Shown here: one piece after another, positions 7,536 through 14,935 of the stretch
Position numbering within the stretch: the first letter of the stretch is position 1
How the letters are laid out: each line of letters begins with the position of its first letter
Assembly (NCBI GenBank): GCA_016840825.1
Contig: JAEORN010000358.1
Span: 1-19,009, forward strand
Origin: Candidatus Thorarchaeota archaeon
GTDB taxonomy: Archaea > Asgardarchaeota > Thorarchaeia > Thorarchaeales > Thorarchaeaceae
Reading direction: 5' to 3'
DNA: 19,009 nucleotides
Made by a program: the position numbers and the translations under genes
Notes under the pieces: generated by a model
The model's input: only the letters and a program-made list of their open reading frames with translations
Told to the model about the DNA's origin: nothing
Database searches by the model: none

Positions 7536-9494
7536 CTATTTTGCTCTCCTAATCTCTTCAACTGCCTCTGGATTTACCAAAGCGGCAGTATCTCCTAGAG
7601 GCTCTCCCAGATATGCAGCTCGAATCATCCGTCTCATTACCTTTGCATTGCGTGTCTTAGGAAGATCCTTTACAAAGAGAATCTTGCGAGGTGTAAGTGG
7701 ACGACCCATCTGGTTGCCAATCAAATCCTTCAACTCATTACGTAGTTCCTCAGAAGGAGATGCATCATCCCTCAGAACGCAAAATAGTACAAGCTCGTTC
7801 AATTTGATATCATGTGGTACACCTATGACTGCAGCCTCTATCACTGCAGGATGTGAAACAGCTATCGACTCCGGTTCAGCTGGACCAACACGTTTTCCTG
7901 CAACTTTGATGATATCATCCGACCTACCAAGTATATACCAGAGGTCATCAGCGTCAATCGCTGCAAAATCACCGTGAACCCAAACATTATCCCAGCGGCT
8001 CCAGTAGGTATCCTCGTATCTCTTAGGATTCTTCCAGAACCCTCTTGTCATCCCAATCCACGGCGCTTTTATGACAAGCTCTCCAACTTGACCTCTAACT
8101 GGTTTTCCCTGCTCATCAAAGACATCAGCAGCGATACCAGGACAAGGTCCTGAGAAGGCACATGCTTTCAAGGGCAATAATGGATTTCCCATCACAATTC
8201 CTCCTGAAACTTCTGTTCCCCCTGAGTAATTGATTATTGGAATTCTTCCTTCTCCTACATTCTTGAATAGCCACATCCAAGGGTCTGGATTCCATGGTTC
8301 CCCTGTTGAGGCAAAGTATCGAAGCGATGAAAGATCGTGCTTCTTTACAGGTGTATCTCCAAACGTCATTAGAAGTCTAATTAGAGTGGGTGATACGCCA
8401 AGGGTGTTTATTCTGTGTTCCTCTACCATCTTCCACAAGCGGTTAGGTCCAGGATAATCGGGAGCTCCATCATAAAGGAAGAATGTCGCACCAAGCAATA
8501 AAGCACCAAAGACCAGCCAAGGTCCCATCATCCATCCCATATCCGTCATCCAGTAGATGGTTTGGTCTGAGTGAAGGTCTGTTCCAAAAGCCATGTCTTG
8601 AGCAGCTTTTATTGGAAATCCACAATGAGTATGTACTGCGCCTTTAGCCAAACCTGTAGTACCAGAAGTATAGATTATCATCAAAGGACTTTCAGCATCC
8701 ATGACTTCTGTTTCAGATCCATCTTGCTGCCTACTGATAATCTCGTTCCACCAATAATCACGTCCCTTCCTCATGGCAACTGACTCGTCACTAACATTCA
8801 TGACAATCATGTGTTGGAGTGATGGAATTCTCTCTGCAGCTTCGTCAGCTATAGATTTCATAGCAACAATCTTCCCGCGTCGAGATGTACCATCAACTGT
8901 GAAGAGAGCTTTTGCATTTGCGTCACCAAGTCGATCCACAATTGCTCCCGCCCCGAAACCAGAGAACAACGGAAGGATAATCCCACCAATCTTTGCTATT
9001 GCAAGTAATGCCACAACTATCTCAGGAATCATCGGCATGTAGATTCCTATTGGATCTCCTTTTCCCAATCCTAGTTCTCTCAGAGCATTTGCAGTCTTAT
9101 TCACTTCGACGAAAAGCTCTTGATAAGTAAATACTCGTGTGCTTCCAGATTCACTCTCCCAGACAAGTGCTGTTTTACTAGCTGTTTGAGAGTCAATGTA
9201 TTTGTCCAGACAATTGTGGACGATGTTCATTTTTCCTCCTACACACCATTTGGGCCAGGCTATACCACCAGATAGATCAACAACAGCATCATAATCCTTG
9301 TAGAATTCTATCTGAAGAAATTTCAACACTGCATCCGTAAACCAAGCAATATCCTCTGTTGAACGATTCATCAAGTCTTGAAAGGTGGATATTCCATACT
9401 TTTTCATAAATTGTGTAAGATTGGATGACTCCACATACTCATCCGTTGGTTTCCAAACAATCTCACCACCAAATTCGAAGTTCTCTCTCACCAT
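7536..9494 (-). CDS. AMP-forming acyl-CoA synthetase (acetyl-CoA synthetase-like)
   Basis: This 652-residue adenylate-forming ligase converts a carboxylic acid, ATP and CoA to acyl-CoA, AMP and pyrophosphate. Visible: the N-terminal ACS cap (about 20-95), the ATP-loop YTSGTTGLAKG (275-285), GGTE (425-428), VHGDF (506-510), the hinge and CoA region ILGRSDDIIKVAGKRV (521-536), and the catalytic lysine K618 in PKTRNAKVMRR. Length matches acetyl-CoA synthetases. In those enzymes a WWQTE motif holds the tryptophan that limits the pocket to acetate; here the aligned residues read SGGTE, so a larger acyl substrate is likely. The ATG at 9494 has a weak AGGAT (9501-9505) upstream. A GNAT enzyme lies just downstream, recalling AcuA/Pat control of such synthetases by lysine acylation; that link is only suggestive. 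Confidence 0.9.
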   Translation of the reverse strand: MVRENFEFGGEIVWKPTDEYVESSNLTQFMKKYGISTFQDLMNRSTEDIAWFTDAVLKFLQIEFYKDYDAVVDLSGGIAWPKWCVGGKMNIVHNCLDKYIDSQTASKTALVWESESGSTRVFTYQELFVEVNKTANALRELGLGKGDPIGIYMPMIPEIVVALLAIAKIGGIILPLFSGFGAGAIVDRLGDANAKALFTVDGTSRRGKIVAMKSIADEAAERIPSLQHMIVMNVSDESVAMRKGRDYWWNEIISRQQDGSETEVMDAESPLMIIYTSGTTGLAKGAVHTHCGFPIKAAQDMAFGTDLHSDQTIYWMTDMGWMMGPWLVFGALLLGATFFLYDGAPDYPGPNRLWKMVEEHRINTLGVSPTLIRLLMTFGDTPVKKHDLSSLRYFASTGEPWNPDPWMWLFKNVGEGRIPIINYSGGTEVSGGIVMGNPLLPLKACAFSGPCPGIAADVFDEQGKPVRGQVGELVIKAPWIGMTRGFWKNPKRYEDTYWSRWDNVWVHGDFAAIDADDLWYILGRSDDIIKVAGKRVGPAEPESIAVSHPAVIEAAVIGVPHDIKLNELVLFCVLRDDASPSEELRNELKDLIGNQMGRPLTPRKILFVKDLPKTRNAKVMRRMIRAAYLGEPLGDTAALVNPEAVEEIRRAK

Positions 9495-9540
9495 ATCGAC
9501 ATCCTAGATTCCAAAAGCTAGTTCCATAGACATGCACTCC

Positions 9541-9550
9541 CTATTATAGA
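9541..9550. promoter_or_regulatory. Near-symmetric TATA element shared by two divergent genes
   Basis: CTATTATAGA reads as a TATA-like box on both strands. On the plus strand its centre is about 23 bases before the TTG at 9569, which implies a leaderless transcript. On the minus strand it would place the acyl-CoA synthetase start site near 9520, giving a leader of about 26 bases. No second candidate is evident in the 74-base spacer. Confidence 0.4.
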
Positions 9551-9568
9551 TACGGGCATTGTGATAAA

Positions 9569-11257
9569 TTGGATTTACTCTCACAAATCTATCTGGAATC
9601 ATGTGAGAAAGACATAACTACAAACGAACTTATTTTTCTTCACCAGTGGGTGGTTTGTTTGGTTAGGCAAATAGCTATAGATTTCCTCTATAATAAACAA
9701 GGGAACTCTCTTGTATCTGAAAAAGAATCACTTGAATCTACAATGGCCTTTGCCTGGGCCCTTTCAGGAGAATCACAGGATTCAAGACTGAAAAGAATAT
9801 CCAAGATTGCACTTCCGTTTTGGTTGGTTCAAGTTTCTCCAGAAAACTCTGTATTGTTATCGGCATCAACATCGGAATCACATATCTTCACCTTCACTCA
9901 TGAAGTTCGACTATCTGAAGTTCGAAGACTAATCAGTACTGAAGTGAATGAACCGAAAGATGTACCAGCGATAGTTGAGAAAGTTTTGGAACTCATGGAT
10001 GAATTGGACACTGTCGAGAAGAGTGTGAGAAATCTGTACTTACCTTCAGATATTGCTGAAGTTGGCCAATATGTAAGTGAAATGGAACCAAGCAATGCAC
10101 CTAATCGGATTGAACAATCATTCTCCTCACAAGATGCTTTGGCTGAGAGCGAAGCTTTCCAGAAAGTTCGTGATGAAACTATTGCAAGGGTTGAACGAAT
10201 GGAGGAACTCAGGACCTTAGTTTCTGATCAATTAAGGGGCCAGCTAACCGTCATGGAGAACATTGTATCAATGGAGAAGCGAAAATGGGAAGACCGGATA
10301 CGTTCCATGAAATCTGCAACTGAAGTGGCTACTCACGACTTGGAAGTAAAGAAGAGCGATGAAATCTACGCTTTGAAAGAGAACTACCGAAAGCAGTTGC
10401 GAGCAAAGACTGCAGAATTCGCTCGAGCTAGCACCGACATTGAGAGCTACTTCACTTACCTTCTTGATCATGTTCGTGAAACACGAATTACCATTGCGAA
10501 GAAACAGGATGACATAGAAAGTGCAGTAGAGGAATATCAGAAGCTCGCGAAATACCTCACTGATGCGCTGCCTCGATTTGAGGAAATTCTAGAAGCATTA
10601 AATGAGAAATCTGCTGAGGTGCTTGAAGATGTAAAGGAATACAATGAATCTCTTACTTCTAGGACTGGTGAAGCCGAAGCCTCTGTTGATAGCCAAATCG
10701 ATGACCGACGACATCGGCTATCACAGTTGGAGCGCGAGCGGCAAGATAGCGAGTCCGAATTGGACGAGTTACTTCAGAAAGTAGTTACTTCAATAGATCG
10801 TTTGGAAGGTAGAATAAAGAAACGAATTTTGGAGCATCAAGGGGAAGTGCTCAGTTTACAGAGAAGTACCATTAGGAATGACGCATTTCGTAGTATTGCA
10901 CCTCTAACACATCTTGATATCTTCTTCTACGTTGCGGAGTATTCGGATCATAAGCGGAAGCTCCTTACTCCTGCACTGACTCCTGAAAATAGATTCAGAT
11001 TACCTGTTGCATATAAAATCATGAATTCCTCATTGCAATCCTTCATAGAAAATAGCATCAATCGACTGCTAGAATCAGACCCATCTTTCAAAAATAAGTA
11101 TGAAAACGCAATTCATACAGGAGATTTATTCGACAATCCTGATGCATTTGATTTCATCCAGAGTGGATTGAAAGAACTTCAATTTAAGCAACTACTAGAA
11201 GAAGGGGTGTATGAAGAAATTCATGAAAGTATCCTGAAACATCTGGGACGGTTATAA
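9569..11257 (+). CDS. Coiled-coil protein of unknown family with globular ends
   Basis: I do not recognise this 562-residue protein. Residues 1-165 look globular and mixed alpha/beta, including a strand-rich part ALPFWLVQVS (81-90) to HIFTFT (105-110). From about 190 to 430 the chain is highly charged and helical, with heptad-like spacing, and should form long coiled coils. The last 120 residues are again globular and helical, starting with LDIFFYVAEY (449-458). There are no transmembrane helices, signal peptide, Walker motifs or cysteine clusters, so it is not an SMC/Rad50-type ATPase by itself. The TTG start is supported by position after the TATA element at 9541-9550; no Shine-Dalgarno is visible and the next Met is residue 59. 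It is divergent from the acyl-CoA synthetase and converges on S26e. A scaffold or structural role is a guess. Confidence 0.75.
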   Translation: MDLLSQIYLESCEKDITTNELIFLHQWVVCLVRQIAIDFLYNKQGNSLVSEKESLESTMAFAWALSGESQDSRLKRISKIALPFWLVQVSPENSVLLSASTSESHIFTFTHEVRLSEVRRLISTEVNEPKDVPAIVEKVLELMDELDTVEKSVRNLYLPSDIAEVGQYVSEMEPSNAPNRIEQSFSSQDALAESEAFQKVRDETIARVERMEELRTLVSDQLRGQLTVMENIVSMEKRKWEDRIRSMKSATEVATHDLEVKKSDEIYALKENYRKQLRAKTAEFARASTDIESYFTYLLDHVRETRITIAKKQDDIESAVEEYQKLAKYLTDALPRFEEILEALNEKSAEVLEDVKEYNESLTSRTGEAEASVDSQIDDRRHRLSQLERERQDSESELDELLQKVVTSIDRLEGRIKKRILEHQGEVLSLQRSTIRNDAFRSIAPLTHLDIFFYVAEYSDHKRKLLTPALTPENRFRLPVAYKIMNSSLQSFIENSINRLLESDPSFKNKYENAIHTGDLFDNPDAFDFIQSGLKELQFKQLLEEGVYEEIHESILKHLGRL

Positions 11258-11372
11258 AAACCTCAAGGAATTCATTACTAACAATCTGAGATCCAAGCGG
11301 TATGTCTTCTAGATTGGTGAATCGCCCTGCTGGTCCTTCTCTTGAATATGAATAACTGGAAATGGTTCATTA

Positions 11373-11657
11373 TCAGCGCTTTTGGGCTGGCCTTCTAAGC
11401 TCATCTTGGCGGATATGCACCTTTCCAGAATGAACAGCACAGCTTACACAATAGTAAGATGTTACTCTATGAGTTTGGATGTATGATCCTTGTTGTCGTA
11501 GTTCTCTTGCTATTTGGGGCTCAACGACCGAAGTATTTTTGGTAAATTTCTTAGCCTTATCTGCGGGAACTAGACGACCACATCTCGAACATTGGACAGC
11601 TCCTTTGGAACCAGAGCCTCCTTTTGCTCGACCTGCTGACTTTCTCTTCTTCGCCAA
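11373..11657 (-). CDS. rps26e: Small ribosomal subunit protein S26e (eS26)
   Basis: This 94-residue basic protein is ribosomal protein eS26, which in eukaryotes sits at the mRNA exit region of the small subunit. Visible: a lysine- and glycine-rich N-terminus, a zinc site formed by CSRC (C23, C26) and CVSC (C70, C73), and the conserved segment VEPQIARELRQQGSY (45-59). Length is normal for the archaeal form, which lacks the long eukaryotic C-terminal tail. The TTG start at 11657 is certain in practice: an in-frame TAA lies directly before it and there is no other Met in the protein. GGTGA lies about 12 bases upstream. The protein occurs in TACK and Asgard archaea and eukaryotes, and its presence is the best lineage clue in the window. 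Confidence 0.95.
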   Translation of the reverse strand: MAKKRKSAGRAKGGSGSKGAVQCSRCGRLVPADKAKKFTKNTSVVEPQIARELRQQGSYIQTHRVTSYYCVSCAVHSGKVHIRQDELRRPAQKR

Positions 11658-11711
11658 TTAGTATTTTTCACCACAGCATATTACAATGCCACACAAATCG
11701 AATACCATTAG

Positions 11712-11718
11712 CTTAAAT
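11712..11718 (-). promoter_or_regulatory. TATA-like box for S26e
   Basis: On the minus strand this reads ATTTAAG. It lies about 58 bases before the TTG at 11657, giving a predicted start site near 11689 and a leader of about 30 bases that includes GGTGA. Confidence 0.35.
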
Positions 11719-11780
11719 CCTTGTGCCTCTGTCCAAGGTTTCCTGATATCTTCACAGAATGTATCTGATTGAAATACTCA

Positions 11781-11788
11781 CTTAAAAG
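11781..11788 (+). promoter_or_regulatory. TATA-like box for the 80-residue membrane protein
   Basis: The box reads CTTAAAAG. A start site 26 bases on falls near 11810, leaving a 17-base leader that contains GGTGG (11818-11822) before the ATG at 11827. Box, leader and ribosome-binding site agree well. Confidence 0.5.
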
Positions 11789-11826
11789 AAACGAGTTGAC
11801 TTTTCTTTACATAAGATGGTGGTTGA

Positions 11827-12069
11827 ATGAGTTACGACGATGATATACTTCCTCATGAGAGTAGTAAGAGTATAATGACAAACGAAGATTCACTTAGATT
11901 CTTGATAATGATAATCACTATACTTATGCTGATTATTGGACTCCCCTCGTTGTTCTCAAACGTTTATGAGAATCCCCTTCCAGGAATCATAATGCTTGGA
12001 TTTATCGCAATCATTCTCTCCATCTTCTATTTAGGAAATCAAATTCAGAAACTGCAAAGATCAAAATAG
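11827..12069 (+). CDS. Small two-helix membrane protein, unknown function
   Basis: This 80-residue protein has an acidic N-terminus (DDD at 4-6), two hydrophobic helices at about 24-44 and 50-70, and a short basic tail (KLQRSK). No family is recognised. The ATG start is backed by a ribosome-binding sequence and a TATA box at good spacing. The next gene on the same strand, another membrane protein, begins 69 bases downstream, so the two may be co-transcribed. Confidence 0.65.
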   Translation: MSYDDDILPHESSKSIMTNEDSLRFLIMIITILMLIIGLPSLFSNVYENPLPGIIMLGFIAIILSIFYLGNQIQKLQRSK

Positions 12070-12138
12070 GATCAAACCACTTCTGAAATGAAAAATTCCA
12101 TAAAGAAATAGGTATCCAGACGAGTGGGGGATATGTAA

Positions 12139-12786
12139 TTGAATGAACTCGAATCTAACGTCCAAAGGTCCAAGAAGTCCCTGAATGCTCTCCATATTTC
12201 CTTATTGATGTTGATAATTGCGCTTCTAGGTCCTATGGTCCTTATGTACTATTCAACAGGATGGAATACTCAAATCCAGATGGTCGGAGCACTTTGGACA
12301 CTTCTTGTTAACTTCGAGCATTTTGGTTATGATTATGGACCTCCCTACAATTTTAATTTCAGCCCTTCTTGGTTCCTAGCATCATTGCCCTATGCTTTTG
12401 TTAGGTATATCTTTGTCTATATGATGTATCGATTCTATACTGGAAAGGCAACCCGTCGACGAACAATAATGACAGGAATAGTATCAGAACTGCCTCTACC
12501 AGTCTTATTCCTAATTACGATGATTCCTATGTTGCTATTCAGTCCACCCGGAATGGGCTTCTATTTTCCCATCTTCATCCCAGTACCAATTTTGTTTGTT
12601 GTTGGTTATGCCATAATCAGGTTCAGACCGCCTCCTGAAGAAGAAGTCTGGATTGACAGAGAAGCAGCAACACAATGGTGGGATGCATCTAAGCAAGATG
12701 ATGAAACTCAACCTGAATTTCAAGCTCCTCCTCAACAAATCGAAAAAGAAGCAGAAGATGATTGGTTAGTAGACGATAGAAAGTAG
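12139..12786 (+). CDS. Multi-pass membrane protein with acidic tail, unknown function
   Basis: This 215-residue protein has about four predicted membrane helices (18-40, 77-99, 111-134, 142-162), joined by a loop rich in aromatics and prolines (60-76). The C-terminal 50 residues are acidic and rich in glutamine and proline, and probably lie in the cytoplasm, opposite to the basic RRR (106-108) loop rule only if the helix count is even as drawn. The start is TTG, directly preceded by an in-frame TAA, with a purine-rich GTGGGGGAT about 10 bases upstream. It lies 69 bases after the 80-residue membrane protein and may share its transcript. No known domain is recognised. Confidence 0.7.
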   Translation: MNELESNVQRSKKSLNALHISLLMLIIALLGPMVLMYYSTGWNTQIQMVGALWTLLVNFEHFGYDYGPPYNFNFSPSWFLASLPYAFVRYIFVYMMYRFYTGKATRRRTIMTGIVSELPLPVLFLITMIPMLLFSPPGMGFYFPIFIPVPILFVVGYAIIRFRPPPEEEVWIDREAATQWWDASKQDDETQPEFQAPPQQIEKEAEDDWLVDDRK

Positions 12787-12815
12787 GGCCCCACCCATAT
12801 GAGAATGGACATTTG

Positions 12816-13181
12816 TTATTGGTGAAATTGAAGCAATTCAATAACGTTACCTGATGGGTCTCTCATCACATTTGAAAGTCCAGCTACGAATTCTTGAGGC
12901 TTCTCATGCACGAAACTTATGCCTTTCTCAGTGAGATCCTTCATTGTATGTACAATATCAGGAGTTTCAATGCATATAACGATTTGAGGAGTACCTATCT
13001 CTTTTGGAGGAGATTTTCGGTCAACTTGTTCTAGAATAAGAGTTGGACCTTCATTCTCCAGTCGAACAATGCATCCGTCTGCATATCTCTGCGCTTCCTT
13101 GAACCCAAGTTTGTCGCAGTAGAATTCAACCGCTGCATCAACATTATCAACATAAATTCCTACAACTGAAATATTCGTCAA
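12816..13181 (-). CDS. VOC-fold (glyoxalase/bleomycin-resistance-like) protein
   Basis: This single 121-residue vicinal-oxygen-chelate domain has two beta-alpha-beta-beta-beta modules. The second ends in the typical DPSGNVIELLQ (108-118). Glutamates at the family's two metal positions remain (E51, E115), but the usual histidines are replaced by Val6 and Gln66 by my alignment, so glyoxalase I activity should not be assumed. Dimers form the active site in this family. The start is TTG with GGAG 10 bases upstream; the next Met is residue 80, so the TTG is well supported. A TATA box and a palindrome at the predicted start site suggest control by a repressor. The gene converges on the membrane protein at 12139-12786. 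Confidence 0.82.
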   Translation of the reverse strand: MTNISVVGIYVDNVDAAVEFYCDKLGFKEAQRYADGCIVRLENEGPTLILEQVDRKSPPKEIGTPQIVICIETPDIVHTMKDLTEKGISFVHEKPQEFVAGLSNVMRDPSGNVIELLQFHQ

Positions 13182-13195
13182 GACTTCACGCTCCA

Positions 13196-13212
13196 GATTG
13201 TTTACAACAATC
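13196..13212. promoter_or_regulatory. Palindrome at the VOC-gene start site (candidate operator)
   Basis: GATTGTT and AACAATC are perfect 7-base arms around TAC. The element covers the predicted transcription start (near 13200), between the TATA box at 13222-13231 and the TTG at 13181. This is a usual place for archaeal repressor binding. Confidence 0.5.
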
Positions 13213-13221
13213 GAAAACCTC

Positions 13222-13231
13222 GTTAAATTTT
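13222..13231 (-). promoter_or_regulatory. TATA-like box for the VOC gene
   Basis: On the minus strand this reads AAATTTAACG. A start site 26 bases downstream falls near 13200, giving a 19-base leader that contains GGAG. Confidence 0.45.
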
Positions 13232-13272
13232 ATCATCACAGCAGAGCCTATCAGAAAAACGAAAACCACATC

Positions 13273-13461
13273 TCATACTTTTCTTCCGCTAATTCTAAAG
13301 AGTGCAAGAAGTACTAGAAAGAGATTGACTCCAAAGGTCGCAACCAGCAGTAGTGCAACGCTCTCAAATTCTGGAGTTACTAGGGATGGTATGCCTGCGA
13401 ACAAAAGCGCAACCATCAGAGCTGTGAGTGCAACAATTAGTGCTCTGATTTTCCAACCCAT
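13273..13461 (-). CDS. Small two-helix membrane protein, unknown function
   Basis: This 62-residue protein has two hydrophobic helices (about 5-25 and 34-56), a basic N-terminus (MGWKIR) and a basic C-terminus (RISGRKV), which suggests both ends inside. The ATG at 13461 has GAGGA (13466-13470 on the same strand) as ribosome-binding site. A CTATAAAG box lies at 13476-13483, closer to the ATG than the usual 26 bases, so the promoter is uncertain. No homologous family is recognised. It may be co-transcribed from the oxidoreductase at 13565-14821, 103 bases upstream on the same strand. Confidence 0.6.
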   Translation of the reverse strand: MGWKIRALIVALTALMVALLFAGIPSLVTPEFESVALLLVATFGVNLFLVLLALFRISGRKV

Positions 13462-13564
13462 TTTGATTCCTCATTCTTTATAGTGGCAATTCCACCATAT
13501 CAATTAGCTGGCTGAGCTTCGGATTAGTATTAGAGATAAACATTGTCAAAGCGGATGGACAAAA

Positions 13565-14821
13565 CTAATCGTAGTACTCCTTTAGAATCACAACTCTATT
13601 CTCGATACGAGCCTTTTCTGCAGCAAATACCATCAGATGTGACTCTAGTGTTTCATGTGGTCCTGAGAGTATCATGCTGGGATTGTCATTAAGTAGAGCC
13701 GAAATAAAGGAATGCATCAACCAGTAATCCCCTCCCCCATGACCATCGAGAATATTGACTCCTGTAGACATGTCATAGTTGGTCGTATCATTTGAAAGGA
13801 AGTCATGAACTTGTATTCTTATTCCATCTCCATATATCTCTCCACGCGTTCCAAAAATTCGTGTTTCTCTTTGTCGGGCTTTTGTGAATGATGCCATGGT
13901 GAATGACGCAGTTGAACCACCTTCGAATTCCATATTGACAATTTGATGGTCAACAACGTCATTATCACAATCGTAGACACATCTGCCATAGGGGCCTTCT
14001 CTAAGTGCGATCATGATATTCTCTTGCGTTGGATTAGGTGTAACTACACTCACTGGCCACCCTATAATCCCTCTCTTCAAGAATCCCAAGTAGATTCGTT
14101 TTGCAGAGTAAGGGCAATCCGATTCATACCCACAATCTAGACATCTCTCCCCTGCTCCTGAAGGCTTGTTCTCCTTCCTGAAATGGAACAATGACCCAAA
14201 TGAAGAAACTTTCATGCATCTCTTTCCTATGATATATCGAATCCAATCAAGATCATGACAAGACTTTGCAAGCAGCATGAATGATGACTCGCTTGTCCGT
14301 TTCCAATTTCCTCTCACAAAGGAATGTGCATGATGCCAGTATCCGACAGGTTCTAGTCTCTGAATATCGACGATATCACCAATTGTTCCTGCATCCAGAA
14401 GTTCCTTCAGCTTCTGGGTATATCTTGTATATCTTAGAACATGACCTACTGACAGCATGATCTCATTATCAAGCGCAGTTTCCACTATCTTCTTGCAGCC
14501 CTCTTCATCGGGGGCCATAGGTTTCTCTAAAAGTATATGATATCCCATCTTGGCAAAAGCCACAGCAGGTTCTACATGTAACGCATCTGGTGTTGCAATT
14601 ATTACAGCATCTGCAAATTTCTCTCTCTTCGTAAGTTGAAACCAATCATCAAAAGCACAATCTTGAGGGATAGAGTGCTTCGTTATCATCATCTCTCGAT
14701 GAATTCTTCTTGGCTCAGCGACTCCAACCACCTTCACTCGATCCGGATGTTCTAATGCATAATCAGCATACACCATACCACGGTCGCCTGCTCCAACTAT
14801 TACAATTTTGACTGGATCCAT
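13565..14821 (-). CDS. Gfo/Idh/MocA-family NAD(P)-dependent oxidoreductase
   Basis: This 418-residue dehydrogenase has an N-terminal Rossmann fold (IVGAGDRG, residues 8-15), the family signature EKP (99-101), and a C-terminal alpha/beta domain with SCHDLDW (187-193), including the likely catalytic H189. Such enzymes oxidise or reduce sugars, inositols and related alcohols in the cytoplasm. A cysteine-rich stretch, CLDC and CPYSA (C227, C230, C236), is seen in a subset of the family and may bind a metal; its role is unclear. The frame is open to 14887, but the ATG at 14821 is preferred: the conserved Rossmann strand begins 4 residues later and a TATA box at 14846-14854 puts the start site near 14824. 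It is divergent from the WD40-like gene. Confidence 0.88.
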   Translation of the reverse strand: MDPVKIVIVGAGDRGMVYADYALEHPDRVKVVGVAEPRRIHREMMITKHSIPQDCAFDDWFQLTKREKFADAVIIATPDALHVEPAVAFAKMGYHILLEKPMAPDEEGCKKIVETALDNEIMLSVGHVLRYTRYTQKLKELLDAGTIGDIVDIQRLEPVGYWHHAHSFVRGNWKRTSESSFMLLAKSCHDLDWIRYIIGKRCMKVSSFGSLFHFRKENKPSGAGERCLDCGYESDCPYSAKRIYLGFLKRGIIGWPVSVVTPNPTQENIMIALREGPYGRCVYDCDNDVVDHQIVNMEFEGGSTASFTMASFTKARQRETRIFGTRGEIYGDGIRIQVHDFLSNDTTNYDMSTGVNILDGHGGGDYWLMHSFISALLNDNPSMILSGPHETLESHLMVFAAEKARIENRVVILKEYYD

Positions 14822-14831
14822 CGATACGCAC

Positions 14832-14845
14832 CACTTGATTCTTCC
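14832..14845 (+). repeat. Direct repeat copy 1 in the divergent promoter
   Basis: CACTTGATTCTTCC matches CACATGATTCTTCC at 14907-14920 in 13 of 14 bases, in the same orientation, 75 bases apart. This copy lies between the TATA box and the start of the Gfo/Idh/MocA gene. Confidence 0.55.
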
Positions 14846-14854
14846 AAAATATAG
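14846..14854 (-). promoter_or_regulatory. TATA box for the Gfo/Idh/MocA gene
   Basis: On the minus strand this reads CTATATTTT. Its centre is 29 bases before the ATG at 14821, so the transcript should be leaderless or nearly so. Confidence 0.5.
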
Positions 14855-14897
14855 GCACAATCGCAGTCCTTTCAATCTGTCCCTCAAAGAGATAAGA

Positions 14898-14906
14898 GGT
14901 ATAAGT
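14898..14906 (+). promoter_or_regulatory. TATA-like box for the WD40-like gene
   Basis: GGTATAAGT is centred about 34 bases before the ATG at 14936, predicting a start site near 14928 and a leader of only a few bases. Confidence 0.4.
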
Positions 14907-14920
14907 CACATGATTCTTCC
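14907..14920 (+). repeat. Direct repeat copy 2 in the divergent promoter
   Basis: CACATGATTCTTCC is the partner of the copy at 14832-14845. It lies between the TATA-like box and the start of the WD40-like gene. Its left end also takes part in a TCACAT/ATGTGA inverted repeat (14906-14911 with 14925-14930). Confidence 0.55.
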
Positions 14921-14935
14921 CGAGATGTGATTGCG

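Noticed and set aside
14822..14887. Upstream start that would lengthen the Gfo/Idh/MocA protein by 22 residues
   Set aside because: The TATA box at 14846-14854 lies inside this extension and predicts a start site near 14824; the Rossmann fold begins just after the ATG at 14821.
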